From Oligosphaeraceae bacterium (GTDB taxonomy: Bacteria > Verrucomicrobiota > Lentisphaeria > Oligosphaerales > Oligosphaeraceae): a stretch of DNA of 15,418 nt. Location of the stretch: positions 1 to 15,418 of the forward strand of contig JAAYYJ010000480.1 in NCBI GenBank assembly GCA_012515455.1, written 5' to 3'. The position numbers were made by a program, and so were the translations under genes. A model generated the notes under the pieces. The model worked only from the letters and a program-made list of their open reading frames with translations. It ran no database searches and had not been told where the DNA came from. Positions 6,499 to 13,528 of the stretch are shown piece by piece (the first letter of the stretch is position 1; each line of letters opens with the position of its first letter).

Positions 6499-7644
6499 AT
6501 GAACAGGAAACTCAGAATGGGTATGGTCGGCGGCGGGATTGGTGCCTTCATCGGCGATGTCCACCGCAAGGCAGCACAGTTCACCGGTGAGGCGGAGCTG
6601 GTCGCGGGCGCTTTCTGCACCGATGCCAAGCGCAGTCAGGAGACGGGGAAATCGCTGTATCTTGACCCGAAGCGGGTCTATGGCAGTTACCAGGAAATGC
6701 TGGCCGGAGAGCTGGCCCTGCCGGCGGCTCAGCGCATCGATTTTGTGTCCGTGGTGACGCCTAACAACGGACATTACCCGATTGCCAAGGCTTTCCTGGA
6801 GGCTGGTTTCAATGTCTTGTGCGAGAAACCCTTGACCATGAACCTCGAACAGGCCCTGGCGTTGCGCGAAGTGGTGCGCAAGTCCGGGATGGTCTTCGGA
6901 CTGATGCACAATTACACCGGCTATCCTATGGTCAAACAGGCCAAGGCGATGGTCGCCGCCGGTACCCTGGGACAAATCCGCAAGATTGTTGTGGAGTATT
7001 CTTTGGGCTGGCTGGCTTCCCCGCAGGCTGGCAAGCAGGCCGTGTGGCGGGTCGATCCGAACATCGCCGGGGCCTGCGGCTGTATGGGCGACATCGGCAC
7101 CCATTCCCAGAATCTGATCAAATACATCACCGGACTGGATATCGAGGAACTCTGTGCCGATCTGACCAGCTTCGTCCCAGGCCGGCAGGTCGATGACGAC
7201 GGCTCAGTGCTGATGCGCTTCAAGAACGGCGCCAAGGGCGCGGTCTTCTGCAGCGAAGTCTCCACCGGACAGGAAAATAATTTCCGCATCTATATCTATG
7301 GCACCGAGGGCGCTCTGGAATGGCGCCAGGAAACGCCGGAAGACCTGTTCCTGCGCTCGAATGTCGAGCCCATGCGGACATACCGCCGCGGCTGGGCCGG
7401 CGTCGGACCGGAAGCCGCCGCCGTGACCCACCTTCCCGCCGGCCACCCGGAGGGATTCTTTGAGGCCTTCGCCAATGTCTATGCTAATTTCCTAGCCTGC
7501 ATCAAAGCCCGCTTGGCGGGGGACAGCCAGGCCCGCGGTGATTTCCCCGGCATCGACGAGGGGGTGGAGGAGATGGTCTTCCTCGACTGCCTGATCAAGA
7601 ACGTCAAGGGCACGGACAAATGGACCAAGGTCCCCACGCTCTAG
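6499..7644 (+). CDS. Gfo/Idh/MocA family NAD(P)-dependent oxidoreductase
   Basis: This 381-residue cytoplasmic protein is a dinucleotide-dependent sugar or cyclitol oxidoreductase; the exact substrate is not readable from sequence. The N-terminal Rossmann fold shows GMVGGGIGAFIG (8-19), VVTPNNGHYP (85-94), and the family hallmark CEKP (108-111) with catalytic-lysine position K110. The C-terminal domain carries GDIGTHSQNL (197-206), where D198 and H202 match the usual active-site Asp and His. Length and layout match the 360-390-residue class with a long insertion before the VVTPN strand. The start is ATG 6499 with AAGGAA 5 bases upstream. It lies 97 bases after the HD gene, which suggests separate transcription or a partly separate unit. 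The neighbouring secreted hydrolases make glycan breakdown a reasonable context (inference). Confidence 0.93.
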   Translation: MNRKLRMGMVGGGIGAFIGDVHRKAAQFTGEAELVAGAFCTDAKRSQETGKSLYLDPKRVYGSYQEMLAGELALPAAQRIDFVSVVTPNNGHYPIAKAFLEAGFNVLCEKPLTMNLEQALALREVVRKSGMVFGLMHNYTGYPMVKQAKAMVAAGTLGQIRKIVVEYSLGWLASPQAGKQAVWRVDPNIAGACGCMGDIGTHSQNLIKYITGLDIEELCADLTSFVPGRQVDDDGSVLMRFKNGAKGAVFCSEVSTGQENNFRIYIYGTEGALEWRQETPEDLFLRSNVEPMRTYRRGWAGVGPEAAAVTHLPAGHPEGFFEAFANVYANFLACIKARLAGDSQARGDFPGIDEGVEEMVFLDCLIKNVKGTDKWTKVPTL

Positions 7645-7696
7645 AGGAATCCGCCGGACCGCAGTCGAAAATGTCACGGCCGGAGGGCAGAATGAC

Positions 7697-7710
7697 CCAG
7701 GCCGGCCTGG
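7697..7710 (+). terminator. Possible weak terminator after the oxidoreductase
   Basis: CCAGGCCGGCCTGG is a perfect 14-base palindrome 52 bases after the stop, followed by CTTGATTTTCC. It can fold as a 5-bp stem with a CCGG loop, but the T-run is short, so termination is uncertain; it could instead be a protein-binding site. Confidence 0.35.
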
Positions 7711-7748
7711 CTTGATTTTCCTGCGATTCGCGGAATAAACTGCAGTTT

Positions 7749-7770
7749 GCACATTTTTAGCACATTTTTT
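7749..7770 (+). repeat. 11-base tandem direct repeat upstream of the tRNA promoter
   Basis: GCACATTTTTA is followed at once by GCACATTTTTT, an exact 11-base period of about one helical turn. The pair ends 11 bases upstream of the -35 box of the initiator tRNA gene and is T-rich, so it could act as an upstream activating or UP-type element. Confidence 0.5.
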
Positions 7771-7781
7771 CAGTTTTGCAC

Positions 7782-7809
7782 TTGTAAAACTCCAGAAGGC
7801 TGGTATAGT
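7782..7809 (+). promoter_or_regulatory. Promoter of the initiator tRNA gene
   Basis: TTGTAA (7782-7787) and TATAGT (7804-7809) are separated by 16 bases. Predicted initiation near 7816 leaves a 5' leader of about 16 bases for RNase P to remove. Confidence 0.65.
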
Positions 7810-7831
7810 AATAATCGTTACAAGAAATTAT

Positions 7832-7908
<77 letters not shown>

Positions 7909-7912
7909 ATTT

Positions 7913-7947
7913 AAGCACTCTGGTGTTATGCCAGGGTGCTTTTTTTT
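7913..7947 (+). terminator. Intrinsic terminator of the initiator tRNA gene
   Basis: An 11-bp stem (7913-7923 with 7931-7941, one G-T wobble) closes a 7-base TGTTATG loop and runs into an uninterrupted T-tract to 7947. It begins 4 bases after the CCA end. Confidence 0.92.
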
Positions 7948-8157
7948 GTGCCGAAATGAAAAGTTTAGAACAAAAATAGTGGGAGTTTTTCCAGAGCCGC
8001 CCGAACTGGCAACCAAGCCACATCTGTATATCCTGCAGGAGTTAAGCTTTAGTCTGTTAAAAGCCTTGGCAGGAGAAGGACAGTCAAGTTAAGAAACAAA
8101 AAAAGAGGGAACTCGCGTATTCCGCTCCATATTTGGTCTGTCTGCGGCCGGCTTACT
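7948..8157. other. Intergenic region with no gene seen
   Basis: Between the tRNA terminator and the 3' end of the large hydrolase-like gene I see no supported gene. An A-run at 8098-8104 reads as a T-run on the minus strand, next to a weak 4-bp hairpin (GGAA/TTCC, 8108-8123); with the stronger hairpin at 8158-8198 it might help terminate the leftward gene. Confidence 0.4.
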
Positions 8158-8198
8158 CCGGAGCGGCTGGTCAGGTCAGGTCAGTCGAGCCGCTCCGG
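8158..8198 (-). terminator. Strong hairpin downstream of the large secreted protein gene
   Basis: CCGGAGCGGCT (8158-8168) and AGCCGCTCCGG (8188-8198) make a perfect 11-bp GC-rich stem around a 19-base loop that contains three direct copies of GGTCA. It starts 32 bases after the stop codon of the leftward gene. No T-run follows directly; the nearest is about 54 bases on. It may be an mRNA-stabilising end, a Rho-assisted terminator or a binding site. Confidence 0.45.
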
Positions 8199-8230
8199 TT
8201 CCGTGCTGCGGTGGCGGGTGGGTGGGAAGC

Positions 8231-11200
8231 TCAGGGCAGATGTAGTTGCTGCTCGAATTCAGTGCTCTGTCCCGGCTGGAGTTTTCTGGGGGTGAAAATC
8301 GGTTCGAAGGAGCCGTTTTCGGCGCCGGGTGAATTCCAGAGATATATCCCGTAAAGCGGAGCCTCGGTTTGGAAAATCAGCTTCTGGGGCTGACCCGGGG
8401 CAGTGAATTCAACCGGCCCGGATGGCAGCGCCAGGGGGGTATTCACACCCAGGCGGGGGGCGAGCTTTTCGCTGTCAGTGGCAGTCAGCAGCAGCCGGTG
8501 CTGCGGTTCGCTGCGGAAACTGTCGGTGCCGACGGTGAAGGTCCCATCCGGTGCCAGAAAACGCATCATGGAATGGAAGCGGGGGATGAGGGTGAAGCTT
8601 GCTGCTGTGGCGTTGCTGACGCCGACCCGCTGGGTAAAGCCGTCGGGGCGGAAGGTCCAGGTCACCGTCAGGTCTAGCCCGGAGATATTTTTGCGGTATA
8701 ATTCCACTTCCACTCCCTGCGCCAGAGCCCGGATTTGCCGGATCTGCAGGGCGGAATCACAGATGAAGCTGGAGGGCTTCAGAAATCCGACCCGGCCGAT
8801 CCAGGTCGAGGCCAATTCCTGCTCGTGGCAGAGCAGCGAGGCGATTTGCCCGCCGTGTTCAGGCTCCAGCACCAGGCGGTATTTCGGGGCCAGGACCTCG
8901 AGGGCCTGCTTGTCCTCGCGCCGGAGTTCCTTCAGGGTCACCGGCCCGGAGACGATTTCCGGGGTCTCAGCGAAGTTGTATTCCACGATGCTGGACTCGT
9001 GTTTGCGGCGGGACAGGTCGGCGTTCTCCTGGTCCATGGTTGCGCGCAGCAGGGGGAGCGTTTCGGCATAGAGGGCCTCGATATCAGTAGCGCGGCATTC
9101 CGTGCCGCTGACCGCCTGGCCCCGATCCGGTTCGAGCAGGAAGAACTCCCAAGTCAGGGCCGGGATGTACAGCTTGATTCCGGCCGAGAGCTCCGTGCCG
9201 CTGGTGCGGCGATATTGCCCGCGGTGGGGCTGGAGCAGCAGATAATCACCGCTGAGGTCAGGCGCACTGAGCTTGATGAAGACCGGGCTCTTCTCCCAGA
9301 AATTCCCGACTGCGGCCAGGAGTCGCTGGTCCTGGCGGTAGGCCTGCAGCTGGATGGTCGAGGTAATGCTCTCGATCTCGGGGCAGAGTTTGCTGGAGGC
9401 CAGCCAAGCGCGGATATGCTCCGGGCTGATGACCGGTGCAGCGGCTTCGACCCGGACAGTGTTGTCCCGGGGCCAGGTGCGGACTTGCTCTTCATACAGA
9501 GCCATCTTGCGGTTGGCTTCGGTCATCCGGGTATAGTAGCGGTAGTCGAAGTTGAACCAGTAGATCAGGGAAGCGGCATAGCCGGTCAGGAAGTTGTCGA
9601 TGGTCTCCAGGGCGATGGCTTCGGGCGGGTTAACGTTGGTGCCATGGCAGCCGTAAGGCAGGCCGATGATGCCGACCGGCTGTTCCGAGTATTTATCCAC
9701 GAAGCGTTTGACATCGCGCACCTCGAGGTAATGGGTCAGGTATTTGCCCGGGAGGTAGCTGTACAGTCTGTGCCTGCCGGCCGAATGGGTGTACGGCCCC
9801 CAGACATTGACCAGTTTCAGGTGCTTTAGGAAATCGACCGGTGAGTACTGCTGTCCAAAGGTTAGCGCATCCGAGCAGACTGAACGGGAGAGCATAGGTA
9901 TGAAATGACTCTCCCGGCCTAGCTCCCTACCGATGCGGCTGATGCTCTCTTCCAGAGCGGCGATGATCGCGGCGTGCTGCCGCGAGCGGAAGCGCACCCA
10001 TTGGTCGTGATGGCGGCGGATGACCTCCTGCGGCCAGACTGCCTTGAGCTCTGCTTCGGGAATGGCGGCGAACTGGGCAAAGGCGGTGCAGCACTGCGGG
10101 CAGAAGCAGCCTTTGTAATCGCTGGAGTAGGCTTCCCAGTTGTTGCTGAAATGATCCATCCGGGCCATGGCGTCGCGCAAGGTCGCATCGAAGAAGCCTG
10201 CTTGGGCGCTGGCGATGGGACAGACCTGGTCGCGGAACTGCTTGCCGTCAATGCCCAGGAAGGGCGGGTTTTTCCCCCGGGGATAGCCGTCGCGGATGCT
10301 CCAGACTCCGCCGATGTGCAGGAATTTCCCGGCCGTTAATTGTTCTTTCAGCTCCTCTGAGGGCCCGCCCTGCAGGGCATTGAAGCCGCTGCCGGCCAGC
10401 AGCGCGGTGTACGCTTCTGCCTCCGGGCGGTCGAGATTCAGTCCGTACTGCTGCATAATGCCGGTATGGAACAGCTGCGGTGCCGGGGCGGAGATTTTCG
10501 CCATGGTGCCGAGTCGCAGTTCATGTTGGGGCAGGGCCTTGCCTTCGACCTCGAGGCCGTAGCGCATGACTGCGAGTTCTTCTGAGGGGGCCAGGTCGGA
10601 CTGCAGCAGCACCAGTGGCGGGCGCCAGACGCAGAAGTCATTATCGGTAATAGTGCTGGCCATGGCCTTATCGGCAGCGAGGCGGACCAGGCCGGATGCA
10701 TTGCTGACAATCTTCAGGGTTTTATCGCAGCCGGTCAGGCGGTATCCCTGGGGCAGCTGCAGGAGCAGGAAGACCTGGCGGTAACGCTTGCTCTTGTCAC
10801 GCTTCAGGATGAAGGAGAGCGGGAATGGAGTTTTTTCCGGCAGGAAGAATTTGGCATCCAGATAACCGTGGGCATAAGCGAGCACATCCGGCTGATCGGA
10901 TGGGACCTCGCTGGTCAGGAGGGCGATTTCCGCCGACTCGACCTTGATGTCTCCGGCACCGCCCAGGCGCAGGAAGGCAGTCGCCTGCGTGGCCCCGGCC
11001 GGAATCACAGCCGAGCCACTGCGCACCAGCGGGTGCGGTCCGGGTAAAAAGACGATATAGGTCCCGGCCTCGCCCCGGCCGCTGTATTTGAACTGTGCGG
11101 TGAGGGTTTTTCCGGTGGCCTCCGGCGGCAGCTCGATGGTCCGCGCTAGTTCGTTAGAGACCATCGGCTCGGCGCCGGTTGCGGTTTTGAAATTGCTGAT

Positions 11201-11482
11201 TGCGGCAGTGGTAGTCATGCGCAGGCCATCGTTTTCCAGGCTGCTGCTGACGTAGCTGAGAATCTGCTCACTGTCAGGGTGGGTTCCGTGCACCCGCTTC
11301 GGAGTCTGCCAGGCTCCGCGCCCGAACTGACTATGAGGGGTGAATTTTTCCTGCACCAGGGTGGTCTTGCCGCCCTGGTGGGCCTGTCGAGCCAGCAGGG
11401 TATCCTGCAGGTCGATTAGAGACACCGGCTCTGCCAGCATCAATGCAGGGATCAGTACCAGCAAAGTGGCGGACAACTTCAT
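8231..11482 (-). CDS. Very large secreted glycoside-hydrolase-like protein of unknown specificity
   Basis: This 1083-residue protein starts with a Sec signal peptide (MKLSATLLVLIPALMLA, 1-17). Residues about 30-330 look like beta-sandwich, carbohydrate-binding-like modules. Residues about 345-700 resemble an alpha/beta barrel of the kind seen in secreted glycosidases of Lentisphaerota and Planctomycetota: SGFNALQGG, IGGVWSIRDGYP, a Cys cluster GCFCPQCC (C459, C461, C464, C465) followed by AFAQF, then NVWGPYT, IGLPYGCHG and IYWFNFDYRYY. Residues about 880-1083 look like a galactose-mutarotase-type sandwich (YRLVLEPEHGGQIASLL onward). No catalytic pair can be named confidently. The start ATG at 11482 has AAAAGGA shortly upstream. 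It stands alone, divergent from the radical SAM gene. The role as an exported glycan-degrading enzyme is inferred from architecture; a family assignment was not possible by eye. Confidence 0.75.
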   Translation of the reverse strand: MKLSATLLVLIPALMLAEPVSLIDLQDTLLARQAHQGGKTTLVQEKFTPHSQFGRGAWQTPKRVHGTHPDSEQILSYVSSSLENDGLRMTTTAAISNFKTATGAEPMVSNELARTIELPPEATGKTLTAQFKYSGRGEAGTYIVFLPGPHPLVRSGSAVIPAGATQATAFLRLGGAGDIKVESAEIALLTSEVPSDQPDVLAYAHGYLDAKFFLPEKTPFPLSFILKRDKSKRYRQVFLLLQLPQGYRLTGCDKTLKIVSNASGLVRLAADKAMASTITDNDFCVWRPPLVLLQSDLAPSEELAVMRYGLEVEGKALPQHELRLGTMAKISAPAPQLFHTGIMQQYGLNLDRPEAEAYTALLAGSGFNALQGGPSEELKEQLTAGKFLHIGGVWSIRDGYPRGKNPPFLGIDGKQFRDQVCPIASAQAGFFDATLRDAMARMDHFSNNWEAYSSDYKGCFCPQCCTAFAQFAAIPEAELKAVWPQEVIRRHHDQWVRFRSRQHAAIIAALEESISRIGRELGRESHFIPMLSRSVCSDALTFGQQYSPVDFLKHLKLVNVWGPYTHSAGRHRLYSYLPGKYLTHYLEVRDVKRFVDKYSEQPVGIIGLPYGCHGTNVNPPEAIALETIDNFLTGYAASLIYWFNFDYRYYTRMTEANRKMALYEEQVRTWPRDNTVRVEAAAPVISPEHIRAWLASSKLCPEIESITSTIQLQAYRQDQRLLAAVGNFWEKSPVFIKLSAPDLSGDYLLLQPHRGQYRRTSGTELSAGIKLYIPALTWEFFLLEPDRGQAVSGTECRATDIEALYAETLPLLRATMDQENADLSRRKHESSIVEYNFAETPEIVSGPVTLKELRREDKQALEVLAPKYRLVLEPEHGGQIASLLCHEQELASTWIGRVGFLKPSSFICDSALQIRQIRALAQGVEVELYRKNISGLDLTVTWTFRPDGFTQRVGVSNATAASFTLIPRFHSMMRFLAPDGTFTVGTDSFRSEPQHRLLLTATDSEKLAPRLGVNTPLALPSGPVEFTAPGQPQKLIFQTEAPLYGIYLWNSPGAENGSFEPIFTPRKLQPGQSTEFEQQLHLP

Positions 11483-11574
11483 GTGATTTTCCTTTTGATT
11501 TTGGTAGGCAGGGGATTGTGAACGGCGCTGCCGCGGTGGGTGAAGGCTAAATCCAATCTGCAGATAGTATGTCT

Positions 11575-11603
11575 AATATAAAAGCGCAAGCGGGGCAATT
11601 CAA
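11575..11603 (-). promoter_or_regulatory. Promoter of the large secreted protein gene
   Basis: On the minus strand TTGAAT (11603-11598) and TATATT (11580-11575) are separated by the ideal 17 bases. Initiation near 11568 gives a leader of about 85 bases before the ATG at 11482. Confidence 0.65.
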
Positions 11604-11788
11604 TCCGGGCGAGAAACACCTGCATCTGCCTTGGTAGCCCCGGCAGCAGGGGAACACTGCCAGGCCCAGTCTCGGAGAGAGATGCGACCTGGTCTGACAG
11701 CGTAGGGGCCTGCTGCCCGGCTTGGGGGAATTGCAGCCCAGACAGAAAAAAAACACCCGCATAATGCAGCTGGAATATGCGTCCGCAT
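11604..11788. other. Rest of the divergent intergenic region before the radical SAM gene
   Basis: The space between the two divergent starts is about 350 bases (11483-11835). Besides the promoter for the leftward gene and AT-rich sequence near 11789-11817, it holds an A-run at 11746-11753 and a CAGCCCAGACAG segment but no supported gene. A 22-codon frame at 11569-11637 lacks a ribosome binding site. Confidence 0.4.
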
Positions 11789-11817
11789 TTGCTGAATTAT
11801 ATTATGATATTTACATT
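11789..11817 (+). promoter_or_regulatory. Possible promoter of the radical SAM gene
   Basis: TTGCTG (11789-11794) and TACATT (11812-11817) are separated by 17 bases inside a strongly AT-rich stretch. Initiation near 11824 would leave a very short leader, so another pair within the same AT-rich stretch could be the true one. Confidence 0.35.
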
Positions 11818-11835
11818 TTCCCCCGAGGAAGTTTC

Positions 11836-13425
11836 ATGATATTGGTCTTTTCACCCCGTACCGGCCCGACCTACACGCCATTGGGGCTGGCCTGCCTGGC
11901 GGCTCTGGCCCAGAATCAGGATGACCCGCTGGAGGTGTTTGACGCCAACTTGGATTTGTGGCAGCAGATATGCGAGCAAGACCAGGCCCTGGGGGCCATG
12001 CGGGAATTTTTTCAAGGACCGCTGGACCGTTTTCTGAATCCGGTGGTGTATGCGGCGTACAGCAGCCTGCTGCCGGAAGCGAGGAAAAAAATCGACCAGC
12101 TGGAACAGCAGGCCAGAGCATACCTTCAGGGCAGCGGCCTTGACTCTGGTCTGCAGGCACTGCTGCAACGCCAGAGCGCCAGAATTCTGGGTGAGCGCGG
12201 CCAGAGCACGGTAGCGTTTTCAGCGATGTACCTGGATCAGCTGCCGTTCATCCTGGCGCAGGCCAAATATCTGCTTGAAGAAGCCCACGCGGGCTGCCGC
12301 ATTCTGATCGGCGGTGCGGCCATGAGTGCGCTGTCGGTACCGGAATTGCTGCGCGCGGCTCCGTTTGTCGATGCTGTAGTGGTCGGTGAAGGCGAAGTCG
12401 CTTTTCAGGCCTTGCTGGATAAACAGCCTCTGGCCGGCATCCCGGGATGCTGGTACAGGGAGCAGGGCGTCATCCGCTGTGCTGGCGAAGGCAGCGTGCC
12501 ACAGAATCTGGCTGCCCTCCGCCGGCCGGATTTTTCCCTCCTGGCGGGCGCGGGGTATTTCAATCCGGTGCCGGTGCTGCCGGTATACGGCTGCCGCGGC
12601 TGCAAATGGCGCCGCTGCCGTTTTTGCACCCACAACCATTCCTTCGGCCTGTACCGTGAACGACCACCACTGCTGGTGGTCAGGGAGATGCAAGCGCTGC
12701 AGGAGCGCTGGGGCTGCCGGCATTTCTATTTTGTCGACCAGTACGTCGACCCGCTTTATCTCAGTGCTTTGAGTGATGCCATTCTGGAACTGAAGCTGGG
12801 CTGCCGTTTTCAGATTATGGCCAGGACGGTTGCAGGGTACACGCCGGCGCTGCTGCACAAGGCGGCGCAGGCGGGCTGTTGCTGGATCAGCTGGGGCGTG
12901 GAAAGCGGTTCCCAGAAGCTGCTCAGCCTGATGAACAAAGGGACCTCGCCCGAGATCGCCTTGCGGGTGCTCAGCGATGCGTCCGCAGAAGGCATCTCCA
13001 ACCTGGTGATGATGATCTTCGGTGCACCGGGGTCGGATGCAGCCTGCCTTGAGCAGACGTTGGCATTTTTGGACCGCGCCTGGACCAATATCGATGGCAT
13101 GACCGCCAGCGCATTTGTACTGTTTGACCAGACCGAATTCGGTTCCCATCCGGAACGCTACGGACTGGATGTGCTGGGCAAAAACCATATCCTCTCCGTG
13201 CAGGGGCATCCGATTCATGATCTGAAGCTGCGCTTCCGCCGGGAAGGCGAGCCGGGGCGCAGCGAATCGCCCCTAGCCGCCCTGGAAATTGAGAAACTGG
13301 AGCGCTTTAAGGCCTGGCTGCCGGAGCTGCCTTTCCACGGCACGCTGTGCTGTGAGCATTATTTGCTGTACGCGGATGCCCTGCAAACCAATCACCGCCC
13401 CCGGACCAAACAGCGTCCGGCCTGA
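11836..13425 (+). CDS. B12-binding-type radical SAM protein with a CX4CX2C cluster motif
   Basis: This 529-residue cytoplasmic protein has an N-terminal B12-binding-like (Rossmann) domain followed by a radical SAM barrel. The first part shows the opening SPRTGPTYTPLGLACLAAL, a central ILIGGAAMSAL and the typical VDAVVVGEGEVAFQALL (about 176-193 region). The usual cobalamin DxHxxG motif is not seen, so cobalamin may bind base-off or not at all. The radical SAM motif is RGCKWRRCRFC with C256, C261 and C264, spacing CX4CX2C instead of CX3CX2C; a further Cys, C253, lies three residues before. Downstream are HFYFVDQYVD, WGVESGSQKLLSLMNKG (from about 353) and MMIFGAPGSD, which contribute to SAM binding. 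The start ATG 11836 has GAGGAA 5 bases upstream; the frame is open 38 codons further up but without a site. It stands alone and converges on the ceramidase-like gene, so its substrate is unknown; methyl transfer to a small molecule or peptide is possible. Confidence 0.87.
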   Translation: MILVFSPRTGPTYTPLGLACLAALAQNQDDPLEVFDANLDLWQQICEQDQALGAMREFFQGPLDRFLNPVVYAAYSSLLPEARKKIDQLEQQARAYLQGSGLDSGLQALLQRQSARILGERGQSTVAFSAMYLDQLPFILAQAKYLLEEAHAGCRILIGGAAMSALSVPELLRAAPFVDAVVVGEGEVAFQALLDKQPLAGIPGCWYREQGVIRCAGEGSVPQNLAALRRPDFSLLAGAGYFNPVPVLPVYGCRGCKWRRCRFCTHNHSFGLYRERPPLLVVREMQALQERWGCRHFYFVDQYVDPLYLSALSDAILELKLGCRFQIMARTVAGYTPALLHKAAQAGCCWISWGVESGSQKLLSLMNKGTSPEIALRVLSDASAEGISNLVMMIFGAPGSDAACLEQTLAFLDRAWTNIDGMTASAFVLFDQTEFGSHPERYGLDVLGKNHILSVQGHPIHDLKLRFRREGEPGRSESPLAALEIEKLERFKAWLPELPFHGTLCCEHYLLYADALQTNHRPRTKQRPA

Positions 13426-13478
13426 TATCTGTCCTGGGCAGATGGTGCCGCGGCCGGGCGAGGTGCAGCAGACCGCAG

Positions 13479-13500
13479 TGCCGGGGGGGGCTCCCCGGCA
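13479..13500 (+). terminator. GC-rich hairpin between two convergent genes
   Basis: TGCCGGGG (13479-13486) pairs with CCCCGGCA (13493-13500), an 8-bp stem with a GGGGCT loop, 54 bases after the radical SAM stop and 29 bases from the convergent stop. Only a short TTTT follows on the plus strand. It probably serves as a weak or bidirectional terminator. Confidence 0.4.
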
Positions 13501-13528
13501 TGGTGGTGATTTTGCCGACTGTAGCCGC

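Noticed and set aside
8735..9829. 364-codon open frame on the plus strand
   Set aside because: It is antisense to the large secreted protein and has no motif, promoter or ribosome binding site.
11569..11637. 22-residue open frame near the radical SAM gene, considered as a precursor peptide
   Set aside because: It has no ribosome binding site, no leader-peptide features, and overlaps the promoter of the divergent gene.
11722..11835. Upstream extension of the radical SAM protein by 38 residues
   Set aside because: The extension reads through AT-rich promoter-like DNA; ATG 11836 has GAGGAA at the right distance and begins the conserved first strand.
12220..13218. 332-codon open frame on the minus strand
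   Set aside because: It is antisense to the radical SAM gene, whose motifs are clear; the opposite frame shows nothing recognisable.
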